64,000 nucleotides of DNA, taken from assembly GCA_014843695.1 (NCBI GenBank), contig CM026402.1:21089911-21153910 (forward strand), given 5' to 3'. Below, one piece after another: positions 49,176-59,262 of the stretch; position 1 is the stretch's first letter; every line of letters starts with the position of its first letter. The stretch comes from Archivesica marissinica (Eukaryota > Mollusca > Bivalvia > Venerida > Vesicomyidae). The notes under the pieces were generated by a model. The model was not told where the DNA came from, did no database searches, and saw only the letters and a list, made by a program, of their open reading frames with translations. The position numbers and the translations under genes were made by a program.

Positions 49176-52100
49176 ACATACATTATATACTAGAGCACAT
49201 AGAAAACGCACACCTACATTATATACTAGAGGACATAGAAAACGCACACCTACATTATATACTAGAGGACATAGAAAACGCACACCTACATTATATACTA
49301 GAGGACATAGAAAACGCACACCTACATTATATACTAGAGGACATAGAAAACGCACACCTACATTATATACTAGAGGACATAGAAAACGCACACCTACATT
49401 ATATACTAGAGGACATAGAAAACGCACACCTACATTATATACTAGAGGACATAGAAAACGCACACCTACATTATATACTAGAGGACATAAAAAACGCACA
49501 CAGACATTATATACTAGAGGCAATAGAAAACGCACACCTACATTATATACTAGAGGACATAAAAAACGCACACCTACATTATATACTAGAGGACATAGAA
49601 AACGCACACCTACATTATATACTAGAGGACATAGAAAACGCACACCTACATTATATACTAGAGGACATAGAAAACGCACACCTACATTATATACTAGAGG
49701 ACATAGAAAACGCACACCTACATTATATACTAGAGGACATAGAAAACGCACACCTACATTATATACTAGAGGACATAGAAAACGCACACCTACATTATAT
49801 ACTAGAGGACATAGAAAACGCACACCTACATTATATACTAGAGGACATAGAAAACGCACACCTACATTATATACTAGAGGACATAGAAAACGCACACCTA
49901 CATTATATACTAGAGGACATAGAAAACGCACACCTACATTATATACTAGAGGACATAGAAAACGCACACCTACATTATATACTAGAGGACATAGAAAACG
50001 CACACCTACATTATATACTAGAGGACATAGAAAACGCACACCTACATTATATACTAGAGGACATAGAAAACGCACACCTACATTATATACTAGAGGACAT
50101 AGAAAACGCACACCTACATTATATACTAGAGGACATAGAAAACGCAACCTACATTATATACTAGAGGACATAGAAAACGCACACCTACATTATATACTAG
50201 AGGACATAGAAAACGCACACCTACATTATATACTAGAGGACATAGAAAACGCAACCTACATTATATACTAGAGGACATAGAAAACGCACACCTACATATA
50301 TACTAGAGGACATAGAAAACGCACACCTACATTATATACTAGAGGACATAGAAAACGCACACCTACATTATATACTAGAGGACATAGAAAACGCACACCT
50401 ACATTATATACTAGAGGACATAGAAACGCACACCTACATTATATACTAGAGGACATAGAAAACGCACACCTACATTATATACTAGAGGACATAGAAAACG
50501 CACACCTACATTATATACTAGAGGACATAGAAAACGCACACCTACATTATATACTAGAGGACATAGAAAACGCACACCTACATTATATACTAGAGGACAT
50601 AGAAAACGCACACCTACATTATATACTAGAGGACATAGAAAACGCACACCTACATTATATACTAGAGGACATAGAAAACGCACACCTACATTATATACTA
50701 GAGGACATAGAAAACGCACACCTACATTATATACTAGAGGACATAGAAAACGCACACCTACATTATATACTAGAGGACATAGAAAACGCACACCTACATT
50801 ATATACTAGAGGACATAGAAAACGCACACCTACATTATATACTAGAGGACATAGAAAACGCACACCTACATTATATACTAGAGGACATAGAAAACGCACA
50901 CCTACATTATATACTAGAGGACATAGAAAACGCACACCTACATTATATACTAGAGGACATAGAAAACGCACACCTACATTATATACTAGAGGACATAGAA
51001 AACGCACACCTACATTATATACTAGAGGACATAGAAAACGCACACCTACATTATATACTAGAGGACATAGAAAACGCACACCTACATTATATACTAGAGG
51101 ACATAGAAAACGCACACCTACATTATATACTAGAGGACATAGAAAACGCACACCTACATTATATACTAGAGGACATAGAAAACGCACACCTACATTATAT
51201 ACTAGAGGACATAGAAAACGCACACCTACATTATATACTAGAGGACATAGAAAACGCACACCTACATTATATACTAGAGGACATAGAAAACGCACACCTA
51301 CATTATATACTAGAGGACATAGAAAACGCACACCTACATTATATACTAGAGGACATAGAAAACGCACACCTACATTATATACTAGAGGACATAGAAAACG
51401 CACACCTACATTATATACTAGAGGACATAGAAAACGCACACCTACATTATATACTAGAGGACATAGAAAACGCACACCTACATTATATACTAGAGGACAT
51501 AGAAAACGCACACCTACATTATATACTAGAGGACATAGAAAACGCACACCTACATTATATACTAGAGGACATAGAAAACGCACACCTACATTATATACTA
51601 GAGGACATAGAAAACGCACACCTACATTATATACTAGAGGACATAGAAAACGCACACCTACATTATATACTAGAGGACATAGAAAACGCACACCTACATT
51701 ATATACTAGAGGACATAGAAAACGCACACCTACATTATATACTAGAGGACATAGAAAACGCACACCTACATTATATACTAGAGGACATAGAAAACGCACA
51801 CCTACATTATATACTAGAGGACATAGAAAACGCACACCTACATTATATACTAGAGGACATAGAAAACGCACACCTACATTATATACTAGAGGACATAGAA
51901 AACGCACACCTACATTATATACTAGAGGACATAGAAAACGCACACCTACATTATATACTAGAGGACATAGAAAACGCACACCTACATTATATACTAGAGG
52001 ACATAGAAAACGCACACCTACATTATATACTAGAGGACATAGAAAACGCACACCTACATTATATACTAGAGGACATAGAAAACGCACACCTACATTATAT

Positions 52101-52911
52101 ACTAGAGGACATAGAAAACGCACACCTACATTATATACTAGAGGACATAGAAAACGCACACCTACATTATATACTAGAGGACATAGAAAACGCACACCTA
52201 CATTATATACTAGAGGACATAGAAAACGCACACCTACATTATATACTAGAGGACATAGAAAACGCACACCTACATTATATACTAGAGGACATAGAAAACG
52301 CACACCTACATTATATACTAGAGGACATAGAAAACGCACACCTACATTATATACTAGAGGACATAGAAAACGCACACCTACATTATATACTAGAGGACAT
52401 AGAAAACGCACACCTACATTATATACTAGAGGACATAGAAAACGCACACCTACATTATATACTAGAGGACATACAAAACGCACACCTACATTATATACTA
52501 GAGGACATACAAAACGCACACCTACATTATATACTAGAGGACATAGAAAACGCACACCTACATTATATACTAGAGGACATACAAAACACACACCTACATT
52601 ATATACTAGAGGACATAGAAAACGCACACCTACATTATATACTAGAGGACATAGAAAACGCACACCTACATTATATACTAGAGGACATAGAAAACACACA
52701 TGTACATTATATACTAGAGGACATAGAAAACGCACGCCTACATTATATACTAGAGGACATAGAAAACGCACACCTACATTATATACTAGAGGACATAGAA
52801 AACGCACACCTACATTATATACTAGAGGACATAGAAAACGCACGCCTACATTATATACTAGAGGACATAGAAAACGCACACCTACATTATATACTAGAGG
52901 ACATAGAAAAC
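49176..52911. repeat. 36-bp satellite (Sat36), block 2, about 104 copies
   Basis: Same unit as block 1. Single-base losses cluster at about 50145-50430, a few variants lie at 49485-49565, and CATACAAAAC and CACATGTAC variants lie at 52470-52700 near the right edge. The interior (50450-52460) is essentially invariant. A minus frame of 847 codons results from the period being a multiple of three. Confidence 0.98.
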
Positions 52912-53639
52912 GAACGATGTAAATTTGTTTATAGTCGCCACCGCATAAATGCATTTGGGCGACTGTATTTTCTAAGATGGTTATGTCCTAAGGTGATTCT
53001 TCTTGTCTAAGGTGATTCTTCTTGTCCTAAGGTGATTCTTCTGTGGTGGTTATTCGATGATGATTATACGTGTTCTGTGATGATTATTCCCATGCTTCTA
53101 TGATGATTATTCCTGTTCTTCTACGTTGATTAGTTCGGTATTCTCTGAAGGTTCTGTATTCTGTGTGGCTTATGAAGACGTCATCAGGTGGTTACTTCTT
53201 TCTGTGCCGGCCAGGTTGACAAGGCCTGGTCTGTACGTGGTCCTTTGTAGGGCCACACTCCTCACTGTTGGTCACCCCGCAGCAGCATTAATACGGATTT
53301 GACAGTTAAACATCTGGTCGTCGATTGTCACTCAGGGGAGCGTGGATGCCACGACTGTTGCCGCTCCCTCAGGTCGGCCGTCTCGTCTATCCGCCGGAGA
53401 AGTAAAGAATGAAGAGAAAGTGTCGAAACGAGCCGGCGAAGATATAGTGTACATATGAATACCACTATCTAGAAGAGCTGGTGGATCTGTCCTGATGTGC
53501 TGAAGCCGTGGATCCACATGCTGGCGAGCCGAGCCTCCCCCTTCACAAGATCGACGACCAGAAGATCCCAGAATCCTACGCTGCTGCTGCGAGATGTGCC
53601 CCGGTCACGACGTGCACGTCGTGAGGAGATCGACCGGGG
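52909..53639. repeat. Sat36 spacer, copy 2, complete (731 bp)
   Basis: The left 454 bp equal copy 1. The right 277 bp continue CTCCCTCAGGTCGGCCGTCT, CGTCTATCCGCCGGAGAAG, and end in a nested inverted repeat: CCCCGGTC (53599-53606) and GACCGGGG (53632-53639) enclose a 20-bp perfect palindrome at 53605-53624. Base composition is richer in G+C than its surroundings. I considered an LTR but saw no primer-binding site or terminal TG/CA pair. Confidence 0.9.
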
Positions 53640-53988
53640 AGAGGACATAGACAACGCACACCTACATTATATACTAGAGGACATAGAAAACGCACACCTA
53701 CATTATATACTAGAGGACATAGAAAACGCACACCTACATTATATACTAGAGGACATAGAAAACGCACACCTACATTATATACTAGAGGACATAGAAAACG
53801 CACACCTACATTATATACTAGAGAACATAGAAAACGCACACCTACATTATATACTAGAGGACATAGAACACCTTCATTCTATACTAGAGGACATAGAACA
53901 CCTACATTATATACTAGAGGACATAGAACACCTACATTATATACTAGAGGACATAGAACACCTACATTATATGATTATTATTACATGA
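53497..53988 (+). other. 163-codon frame running from spacer into Sat36 block 3 (coding status doubtful)
   Basis: From ATG at 53497 the frame reads about 48 residues of spacer, including an Arg-rich PRSRRARREEIDRG, and then repeats of NAHLHYILEDIE (12 residues) and DIEHLHYILE (10 residues). The 30-bp unit variants keep the frame. No signal peptide or domain is recognised. Because the upstream frame is short and the array is open in other frames too, I consider it probably non-coding. Confidence 0.25.
53640..53972. repeat. 36-bp satellite, block 3, with 30-bp variants
   Basis: About six 36-bp units are followed by four 30-bp units that lack AACGCA (GACATAGAACACCTACATTA). The array ends at a TGATTATTATTACATG flank. 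Confidence 0.96.
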
Positions 53989-54127
53989 AAACGAAATACG
54001 AAGTATTCCATCAATATATCTCATCTTTATTACAAAACACAAACTGAACAACTAAAAATATTCCAAAATGTTTAAAACTATGTATTTATATAGTTATTGT
54101 TTTTCATGTAAAACACACTTATCCGAA

Positions 54128-54155
54128 GTGTGCGTTTTCTATGTCCTCTAGTATA
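54128..54155 (-). repeat. Solitary inverted Sat36 monomer
   Basis: The reverse complement of 28 bp matches the satellite unit exactly (TATACTAGAGGACATAGAAA, ACGCACAC). It lies 155 bp beyond the array end, in opposite orientation, and directly abuts a SINE E copy. Confidence 0.92.
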
Positions 54156-54345
54156 AATGGCGAGAAAATAGCCCAGGTGATTCTCCGAGCATTGTTTCAA
54201 GTACATACGGGCACCTTGTAGAACCATCGACCGTCAGGAAACCAGCTAGATGACTTCCTCATATGAACGAATTCGACACCCCCAGTGTGATTCGAACCTA
54301 CAGCGATTAACAGCAAGTGATGATTCGAAGTCAAGTTGTAAAGTC
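54156..54345 (-). mobile_element. SINE family E, 3' end replaced by a Sat36 monomer
   Basis: Minus-strand landmarks are ATCACTTGCTGTTAATCGCT, GGTTCGAATCACACTGGGGG, CATATGAGGAAGTCATCTAG, GTCGATGGTTCTACAAGGTG, TGCTCGGAGAATCACCTGGG and TTTTCTCGCCATTTATAC. The A-box part of the head is eroded. At the position where family E continues CATATGACC, the sequence passes into the inverted satellite monomer. Confidence 0.75.
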
Positions 54346-54369
54346 AAGTTCACAAAACATCTGTAAATT

Positions 54370-54602
54370 GCGTGTGTTTTACGCTTATTTATCGTCGTCG
54401 CTACCGGTTGCCCATATGAGCGACACCTCCTGGAGAGATTAGTCATTTTAGATTGTTGGTGGATAGTGCAATGATGCAGACAGAGACCCATTCCAGTGTC
54501 TCCTCTGGTTCTTTTACGTGCACGGTGTACAGCACCGACACGAGACCTCGGTTTAACGTCCCATCTGAAAGACTGTTAATTTTATTAGTGTCAGACGGGG
54601 GC
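54370..54602 (-). mobile_element. SINE family A, head missing
   Basis: Tail, body and linker to GTCTGAC are on the minus strand. It is truncated at CCCCCGTCTGAC, just outside the B box. Confidence 0.9.
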
Positions 54603-55058
54603 AATCTGAAAATTTATTAATTGTATATTTATACCAAATTCATCCAATTTTGTATATTTATTGCCGAAAATCTAGTTTGGTGGCAAACTGTCTGAATATG
54701 GAATTAATCTTTGCGGAGGCCTTGTCAACTCCATTCATAAATATAACGTCAAAATCCTAAAACGTTCCTGATTTCTAAACTTTAGTGTTATAATCGTGTA
54801 TGGTGTTATGTTAACTCAAGTTAATCCATATGACAGTTTTAAATACAAAAGTGAACGTGTGTAGGATTGTGTCTCTAGTTATCGAGGTACAACGACTTTA
54901 ACCAGCACAAGCTCATTCACAAAAGCTTACATTTCCAAACATGTTTTGTCTTCATTTAGCTTAATGTTTTAAGAGACAACATTGACACCATATACTTCTC
55001 TGAGATTGACTTTGTCATCTAGTACCGACAATCACTTTCATACCCTGATAAGCATCTT
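54603..55058. other. AT-rich unique spacer
   Basis: Nothing recognised. Confidence 0.55.
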
Positions 55059-55208
55059 GTGTGTTTTACGTTTATTTATCGTCTTTACCGGTTGCCCATA
55101 TGAGCGACGCCTCCTGAAGAGATTAGTCATTTAAAATCTTTGGAGGATAGTGCAATGATACAGACAGAGACCCATTCCAGAATATTATTAGGGTCAGACG
55201 TGGGATCG
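55059..55208 (-). mobile_element. SINE family A with internal deletion, joined to the 44-bp array
   Basis: The tail and terminal domain are present, roughly 100 bp of the body are deleted (CCATTCCAG joins AATATTATTAGGGTCAGACG on plus), and the head ends at GGGATCG inside the B-box region. There the second 44-bp array begins. Confidence 0.85.
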
Positions 55209-56087
55209 CACTCGAAGAGATGCAACTCCCCGTGCTGGTATAGAGGATAGCACTGGGAGAGATGTACCCCCCCGCGCTGGTATACATGATAGCAGTCGGA
55301 GAGATGCAACCCCCGCGCTGGTATAGAGGATAGCACTGGGAGAGATGTACCCCCGCGCTGGTATAGAGGATAACACTGGGAGAGATGTACCCCCGCGCTG
55401 GTATAGAGGATAGCACTGTGAGAGATTTACTCCCCGCACTGGTATAGAGGAAAACACTGAGAGAGATGTACCCCCGCGCTGGTATAGAGGATAGCACTTG
55501 GAGAGATGCAAAACACCGCGCTGGTAATAGAGGATAGCACTGGGAGAGATGCAAACCCCCCGTGCTGGTATAGAGGATAACACTCGGAGAGATGCACGCC
55601 CCGCGCTGGTATAGAGGATAACACTGGGAGAGATGCAAACCCCTGCGCTGGTATAGAGGATAACACTGGGAGAGATGCAAACCCCTGCGCTGGTATAGAA
55701 GATAGCACTGGGAGAGATGCAAACCCCTCGCTGGTATAGAGGATAAACTGGGAGAATTGACCCCCGCGCTGGTATAGAGATAGCACGGGAGAGATGCAAA
55801 CCCACTCGCTGGTATAGAGGATAACACTGGGAGAGATGCAAACCCCTGCGCTGGTATAGAGGATAACACTGGGAGAGATGCAAACCCCTGCGCTGGTATA
55901 GAGGATAACACTGGGAGAGATGCAAACCCCTGCGCTGGTATAGAGGATAGCACTCGGAGAGATGTAACCCCCGCGCTGGAATAGAGGATACTACTGGGAG
56001 AGATGCAAACCCACTCGCTGGTATAGAGGATAGCACTGAGAGAGATGTACCCCCGCGCTGGTATAGAGGATAACACTCGGAGATATG
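55209..56087. repeat. Second 44-bp minisatellite (MS44b), array 1, about 20 copies
   Basis: The unit is GATGCAAACCCCTGCGCTGG, TATAGAGGATAACACTGGGA, GAGA. It is unrelated to the 44-bp satellite at the left of the window. The array is bounded by SINE A on the left and repeat G on the right. All three minus frames are stop-poor. Confidence 0.96.
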
Positions 56088-56140
56088 CCTGGGAACAGGC
56101 GTTGATATATTTGGCATGGTCAGTCATATAAATATAGTTT

Positions 56141-56396
56141 CGGCTGTCTGATAAGCGCAGTGGTTAGAGCGCTCGCCTCTCACCAATGCAACCCGGGTTC
56201 GATCCTCGGACCGGGAAGTATGTGAGGTGGTACGGTGGTCACCAGCTCGGACAGGTGGGCTTTTTCCAGGTACTCCGGTCTTCTCCCACACGAATGGCCA
56301 CATTTACGCTTTCAAAAAGCGCCAACGAGAGTGATTAATATAAGTTGTTAAAAACTTGTTTCACAATCGTTGCAAAATAAATAAAAGTTTAAAACT
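56141..56396 (+). mobile_element. tRNA-derived SINE, family F, with 11-bp target-site duplication
   Basis: AAATATAGTTT at 56130-56140 is repeated at 56397-56407. Head GATAAGCGCAGTGGTTAGAG and B box GGGTTCGATCC. The central part has AGGTACTCCGGTCTTCTCCC, a motif I recall from several marine invertebrate SINEs. The tail (GAGTGATTAATATAAGTTGT, AAAAACTTGTTTCACAATCG) is the tail of family C, followed by an A-rich end. Confidence 0.93.
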
Positions 56397-56470
56397 AAAT
56401 ATAGTTTTAACACCGATACCATAAATTGAGCCGTATTGAGTTTCTGATCATATCAACATTTGCCAGAAGT

Positions 56471-56625
56471 GACCTTTCATGACATATTATTCTTAATCAC
56501 TAACTGTAATGTTTAATACGTGCATGTATGTGTATGTATGTATGTATATATGTATATGTGTGTAATTTGTTCTTGTAATGACATGAAAAGGAAAATAAAA
56601 AATATTAATACAAAAAAAATAAATA
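56471..56625 (+). mobile_element. 155-bp retroposed fragment with 16-bp target-site duplication
   Basis: AACATTTGCCAGAAGT at 56455-56470 is repeated at 56626-56641. The insert contains a GTATGTATGT tract, TTGTTCTTGTAATGACATGA and an A-rich 3' end (ACAAAAAAAATAAATA). The A-rich end plus the long duplication indicate LINE-mediated insertion, probably of a truncated LINE 3' end. Confidence 0.85.
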
Positions 56626-56690
56626 AACATTTGCCAGAAGTAAAAATGTGAAAATCGACAAACTGGAACCCAGATTAACTTAAGCAAATG

Positions 56691-57031
56691 GTGCTTCGAA
56701 TTTTGAAGTAAATTCCATGACCTGGAATAATTGTTTAACAAAGCAAAGGGTGATCATGTCTTCTGATTCGTCTGTATTTATTTACCTATCCTGCACGCTA
56801 TATCAGTCATATAATATAGTTTAATTTGATTAATCGTTGTATACACTTGATTCCATTCGATTTTCTATTTTACACTACTCCCATTCGGATGAATGCTCCC
56901 ATTCGGATAGATTTGATTATCTGAGATTATATTGTACAACTTAAATTGTTATGAATTCTGATCAACACAGCCGTCTCGGACAGAGAAGTATTTACATAAA
57001 CGTGAATCGAGGCAATGGCATGTGCCTTGTA
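56691..57031. other. Unique spacer
   Basis: It contains a tandem pair, CTCCCATTCGGATGAATG and CTCCCATTCGGATAGATT, at 56877-56912. Otherwise nothing is recognised. Confidence 0.6.
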
Positions 57032-57188
57032 TGTGTGTTTTACGTTTATTTATCGTCGCTACCGGTTTCCCATATGAGCGATGCCTCCTGAAGAGATTAG
57101 TCATTTGAGATTTTTGGAGGATAGTGCAATGATACAGAGACCCATTCCAGAGTCTCTTCTGGTTCTTTTACGTGCACGGTGTACAGCA
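57032..57188 (-). mobile_element. SINE family A 3' half
   Basis: Tail to body (GTGCACGTAAAAGAACCAGA on minus) ends at GCTGTACACC, and family B sequence follows within 10 bp in the same orientation. Confidence 0.88.
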
Positions 57189-57197
57189 ATATTTACA

Positions 57198-57337
57198 TCA
57201 TGTTATGTTATATTTCGGGTTTTACGCCTGCATCTGCACCATTTTGGACTATATCGCCGGCGGGAAGTTTACCTAACAACACCTTTTCTGGGCATGCTCC
57301 AGCGGTTAACCAGTACGTGGGTGCACCAACCTGCGTT
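57198..57337 (-). mobile_element. SINE family B 3' half
   Basis: The minus strand reads from GGTTGGTGCACCCACGTACT through AACCGCTGGAGCATGCCCAG to GGCGTAAAACCCGAAATATA. The head and CTTACGGA region are missing. It lies between two SINE A copies, all in the same orientation. Confidence 0.88.
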
Positions 57338-57380
57338 GTTGCTAACATTAATATACAACAATAGATCTCATAATAAGCCC

Positions 57381-57614
57381 GGTGTGTGTTTTACGTTTAT
57401 TTATCGTCGCTACCGGTTGCCCATATGAGCGACGCCTCCTAAAGAGACTAGTCGTTAATAGATTTTGGAGGATAGTGCATGATACAGACAGAGACCCATT
57501 CCAGGTCTCCTCTGGTTCTTTTACGTGCACGGTGTAAAGCACCGACACGAGACCTCGGTTTAACGTCCCATTTGAAGGACTGTTAATTTTATTAGGGTCA
57601 GACGGGGGATCGAA
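57381..57614 (-). mobile_element. SINE family A, truncated in the B box
   Basis: Tail and body are canonical, ending at TTCGATCCCCCGTC on minus. The adjacent GCCGGCATTGG is not SINE sequence. Confidence 0.9.
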
Positions 57615-57800
57615 GCCGGCATTGGTGTGGCACGACTATAATATCACCAGGCTATTACACAGTGACACAATCGGTGTCACATTTAAATTTGCTAGGCGAC
57701 ACGACCGTGGATGTTCGGGTTCGAAACCATTGTAACGATTTCCTGTTGTTATCCTTTAGTTCATACTGAATGCAAATATCATTTATCTTGATTGCAAAAC

Positions 57801-57996
57801 AAAACATTACTTTGACCTCTATCCGTCGGAGACCTCATTCCTGGTAGAATCCATCACCACGAGGGAGATAGAAGACGCAACGTGGATGTAAGCATCTAAC
57901 ATAAGGGGCAAGCCACGTGGTTCTGTTTGGGCGTGGACTCACTGCTCCTGGATTACGAGCGGACATCGTCTCAATTGCACACGGCCACGCCTCATT
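57801..57996 (-). mobile_element. SINE family C, diverged
   Basis: The body is recognisable (GTTGCGTCTTCTATCTCCCT, CGTGGTGATGGATTCTACC, AGGAATGAGGTCTCCGACGG). The head is AGGCGTGGCCGTGTGCAATT with a degenerate B box. The tail is missing. An old copy. Confidence 0.65.
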
Positions 57997-59262
57997 CATC
58001 CATTAATAAAAGGACGGAGGGATGAACATCCTTGTAATTAATTGTTTACTGTGACGAGTTATGCGCAGACCCCTTACAGAGTTGATGTTATCTGGAGAAC
58101 GAGGTAATGAACGTGTGGTTTGTTCGCGAGTATTTTGTTAAATCATTCCGCGACCATCTACATTGGCAGGATTTCCATTATGGTATGGTCAGCCAACTGA
58201 CACTTAAGGGATTATCTCTTACTTGACTGTGAGGATTAGACGGGATTAAAGCCGCAAGCTAGATTCTCTCATTCTAGTCGTACAGGACAATGGAGTGCTT
58301 GGCCATTTAAGACGACAGGAGCCAGTATGGCGGCATGTAGCGTTATAAACCCAAAATACCAACACAAAAATACACTCGAAACAATTAAATATTTTCTAAT
58401 TTTATTTTTTCAAGCCTGGGTCGGGTATTAGATATCTCCGTAACACTTCTTCTATAGCTTTTGAATACATGCGCCAATCTGTACCTTGCGGTCGTTATAA
58501 ATCGGTTTTGGGAAGGTCAACCTTGTCTTAAAGAATGTGTGTATCGCTGCTAATTCTGCGTAATAATGCTTTAACCAAGCTAGTTGCGCTTAGCCAGAAC
58601 TATAACACTGGACGTGCTTAGCGAAGACGACTATAACAGCTACGTTAAATATAAAGGTGATTAACCCATGTCCAAATGTGCGACTCTGTGTGATCTCTTT
58701 ATACGCCTCTATGATCACTAACAATTCATTTCTGATCGCAATATAGATATTCCATTCATTCTGTGGCGTTTTCGTTTGGTCAGCGTGATCTGACCATTGC
58801 TGACAATCGACCAGAGACAATAAGACGATACACGACAGCAGACTGGTTAACTTATCACCACGAAGCAGACGTTGTTATTAATGTTTTAAGAGTTCGACTG
58901 TTAAGATATATTTACAGATTGTCGTGTCCTGCTTTATTACACATAATGATCACGGGAAACAAATTAATATCAATGGAATATTGCATATACAGTGCTACCT
59001 ACCGGGGGTGTGTGTGTTGGCATTCGAGTGCTGTACTAAGAGCTATGAAAATAGGTTTCGGAAAAAGGCCCGTAACAAGTTGACATATGCGCACCCATTC
59101 CACTGAAAAATGACACATGTTCACTTTCTGAAAGAGGTTTAGGTTCAAGCTGAAAAAGACGTAATTTACCCAAAATTATTTGACGTTTGGAGCAACTTAA
59201 TGCCAAATTTGATGAGTAACCTGCCATACGCGTTAAAATACCGAGAACTCCAATCCCTGGTC
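57997..59262. other. Unique stretch, nothing recognised
   Basis: About 1.27 kb. A 106-codon plus frame at 58763-59083 overlaps a GGTCAG-CGTGAT-CTGACC inverted repeat at 58780. It has no recognisable domain. Confidence 0.55.

Larger units (their letters stand above)
56088..56690 (-). repeat. Dispersed repeat G, copy 3, with two nested insertions
   Basis: On the minus strand it follows copy 2 (TTTGTCGATTTTCACATTTT, ACTTCTGGCAAATGTT, GATCAGAAACTCAATACGGC, TATATGACTGACCATGCCAA, CAACGCCTGTTCCCAGGC). It is interrupted by a SINE at 56141-56396 and by a 155-bp insertion at 56471-56625, each with a perfect target duplication. Confidence 0.85.

Noticed and set aside
43132..52954. Giant open reading frames (up to 847 codons) in the 36-bp array as repetitive proteins
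   Set aside because: The 36-bp period with stop-free units opens several frames on both strands equally, the 37-bp units break phase, and there is no flanking coding context. The frames that include the gap also count N bases.
52909..53639. Sat36 spacer as the LTR or internal part of a Ty3/gypsy element
   Set aside because: I looked for TG...CA ends, a primer-binding site and gag or pol motifs and found none. Only a purine-rich CAGGGGAGCG gave the impression.
55209..56087. MS44b and the left-hand 44-bp satellite as one family
   Set aside because: Equal period only; the unit sequences do not align.
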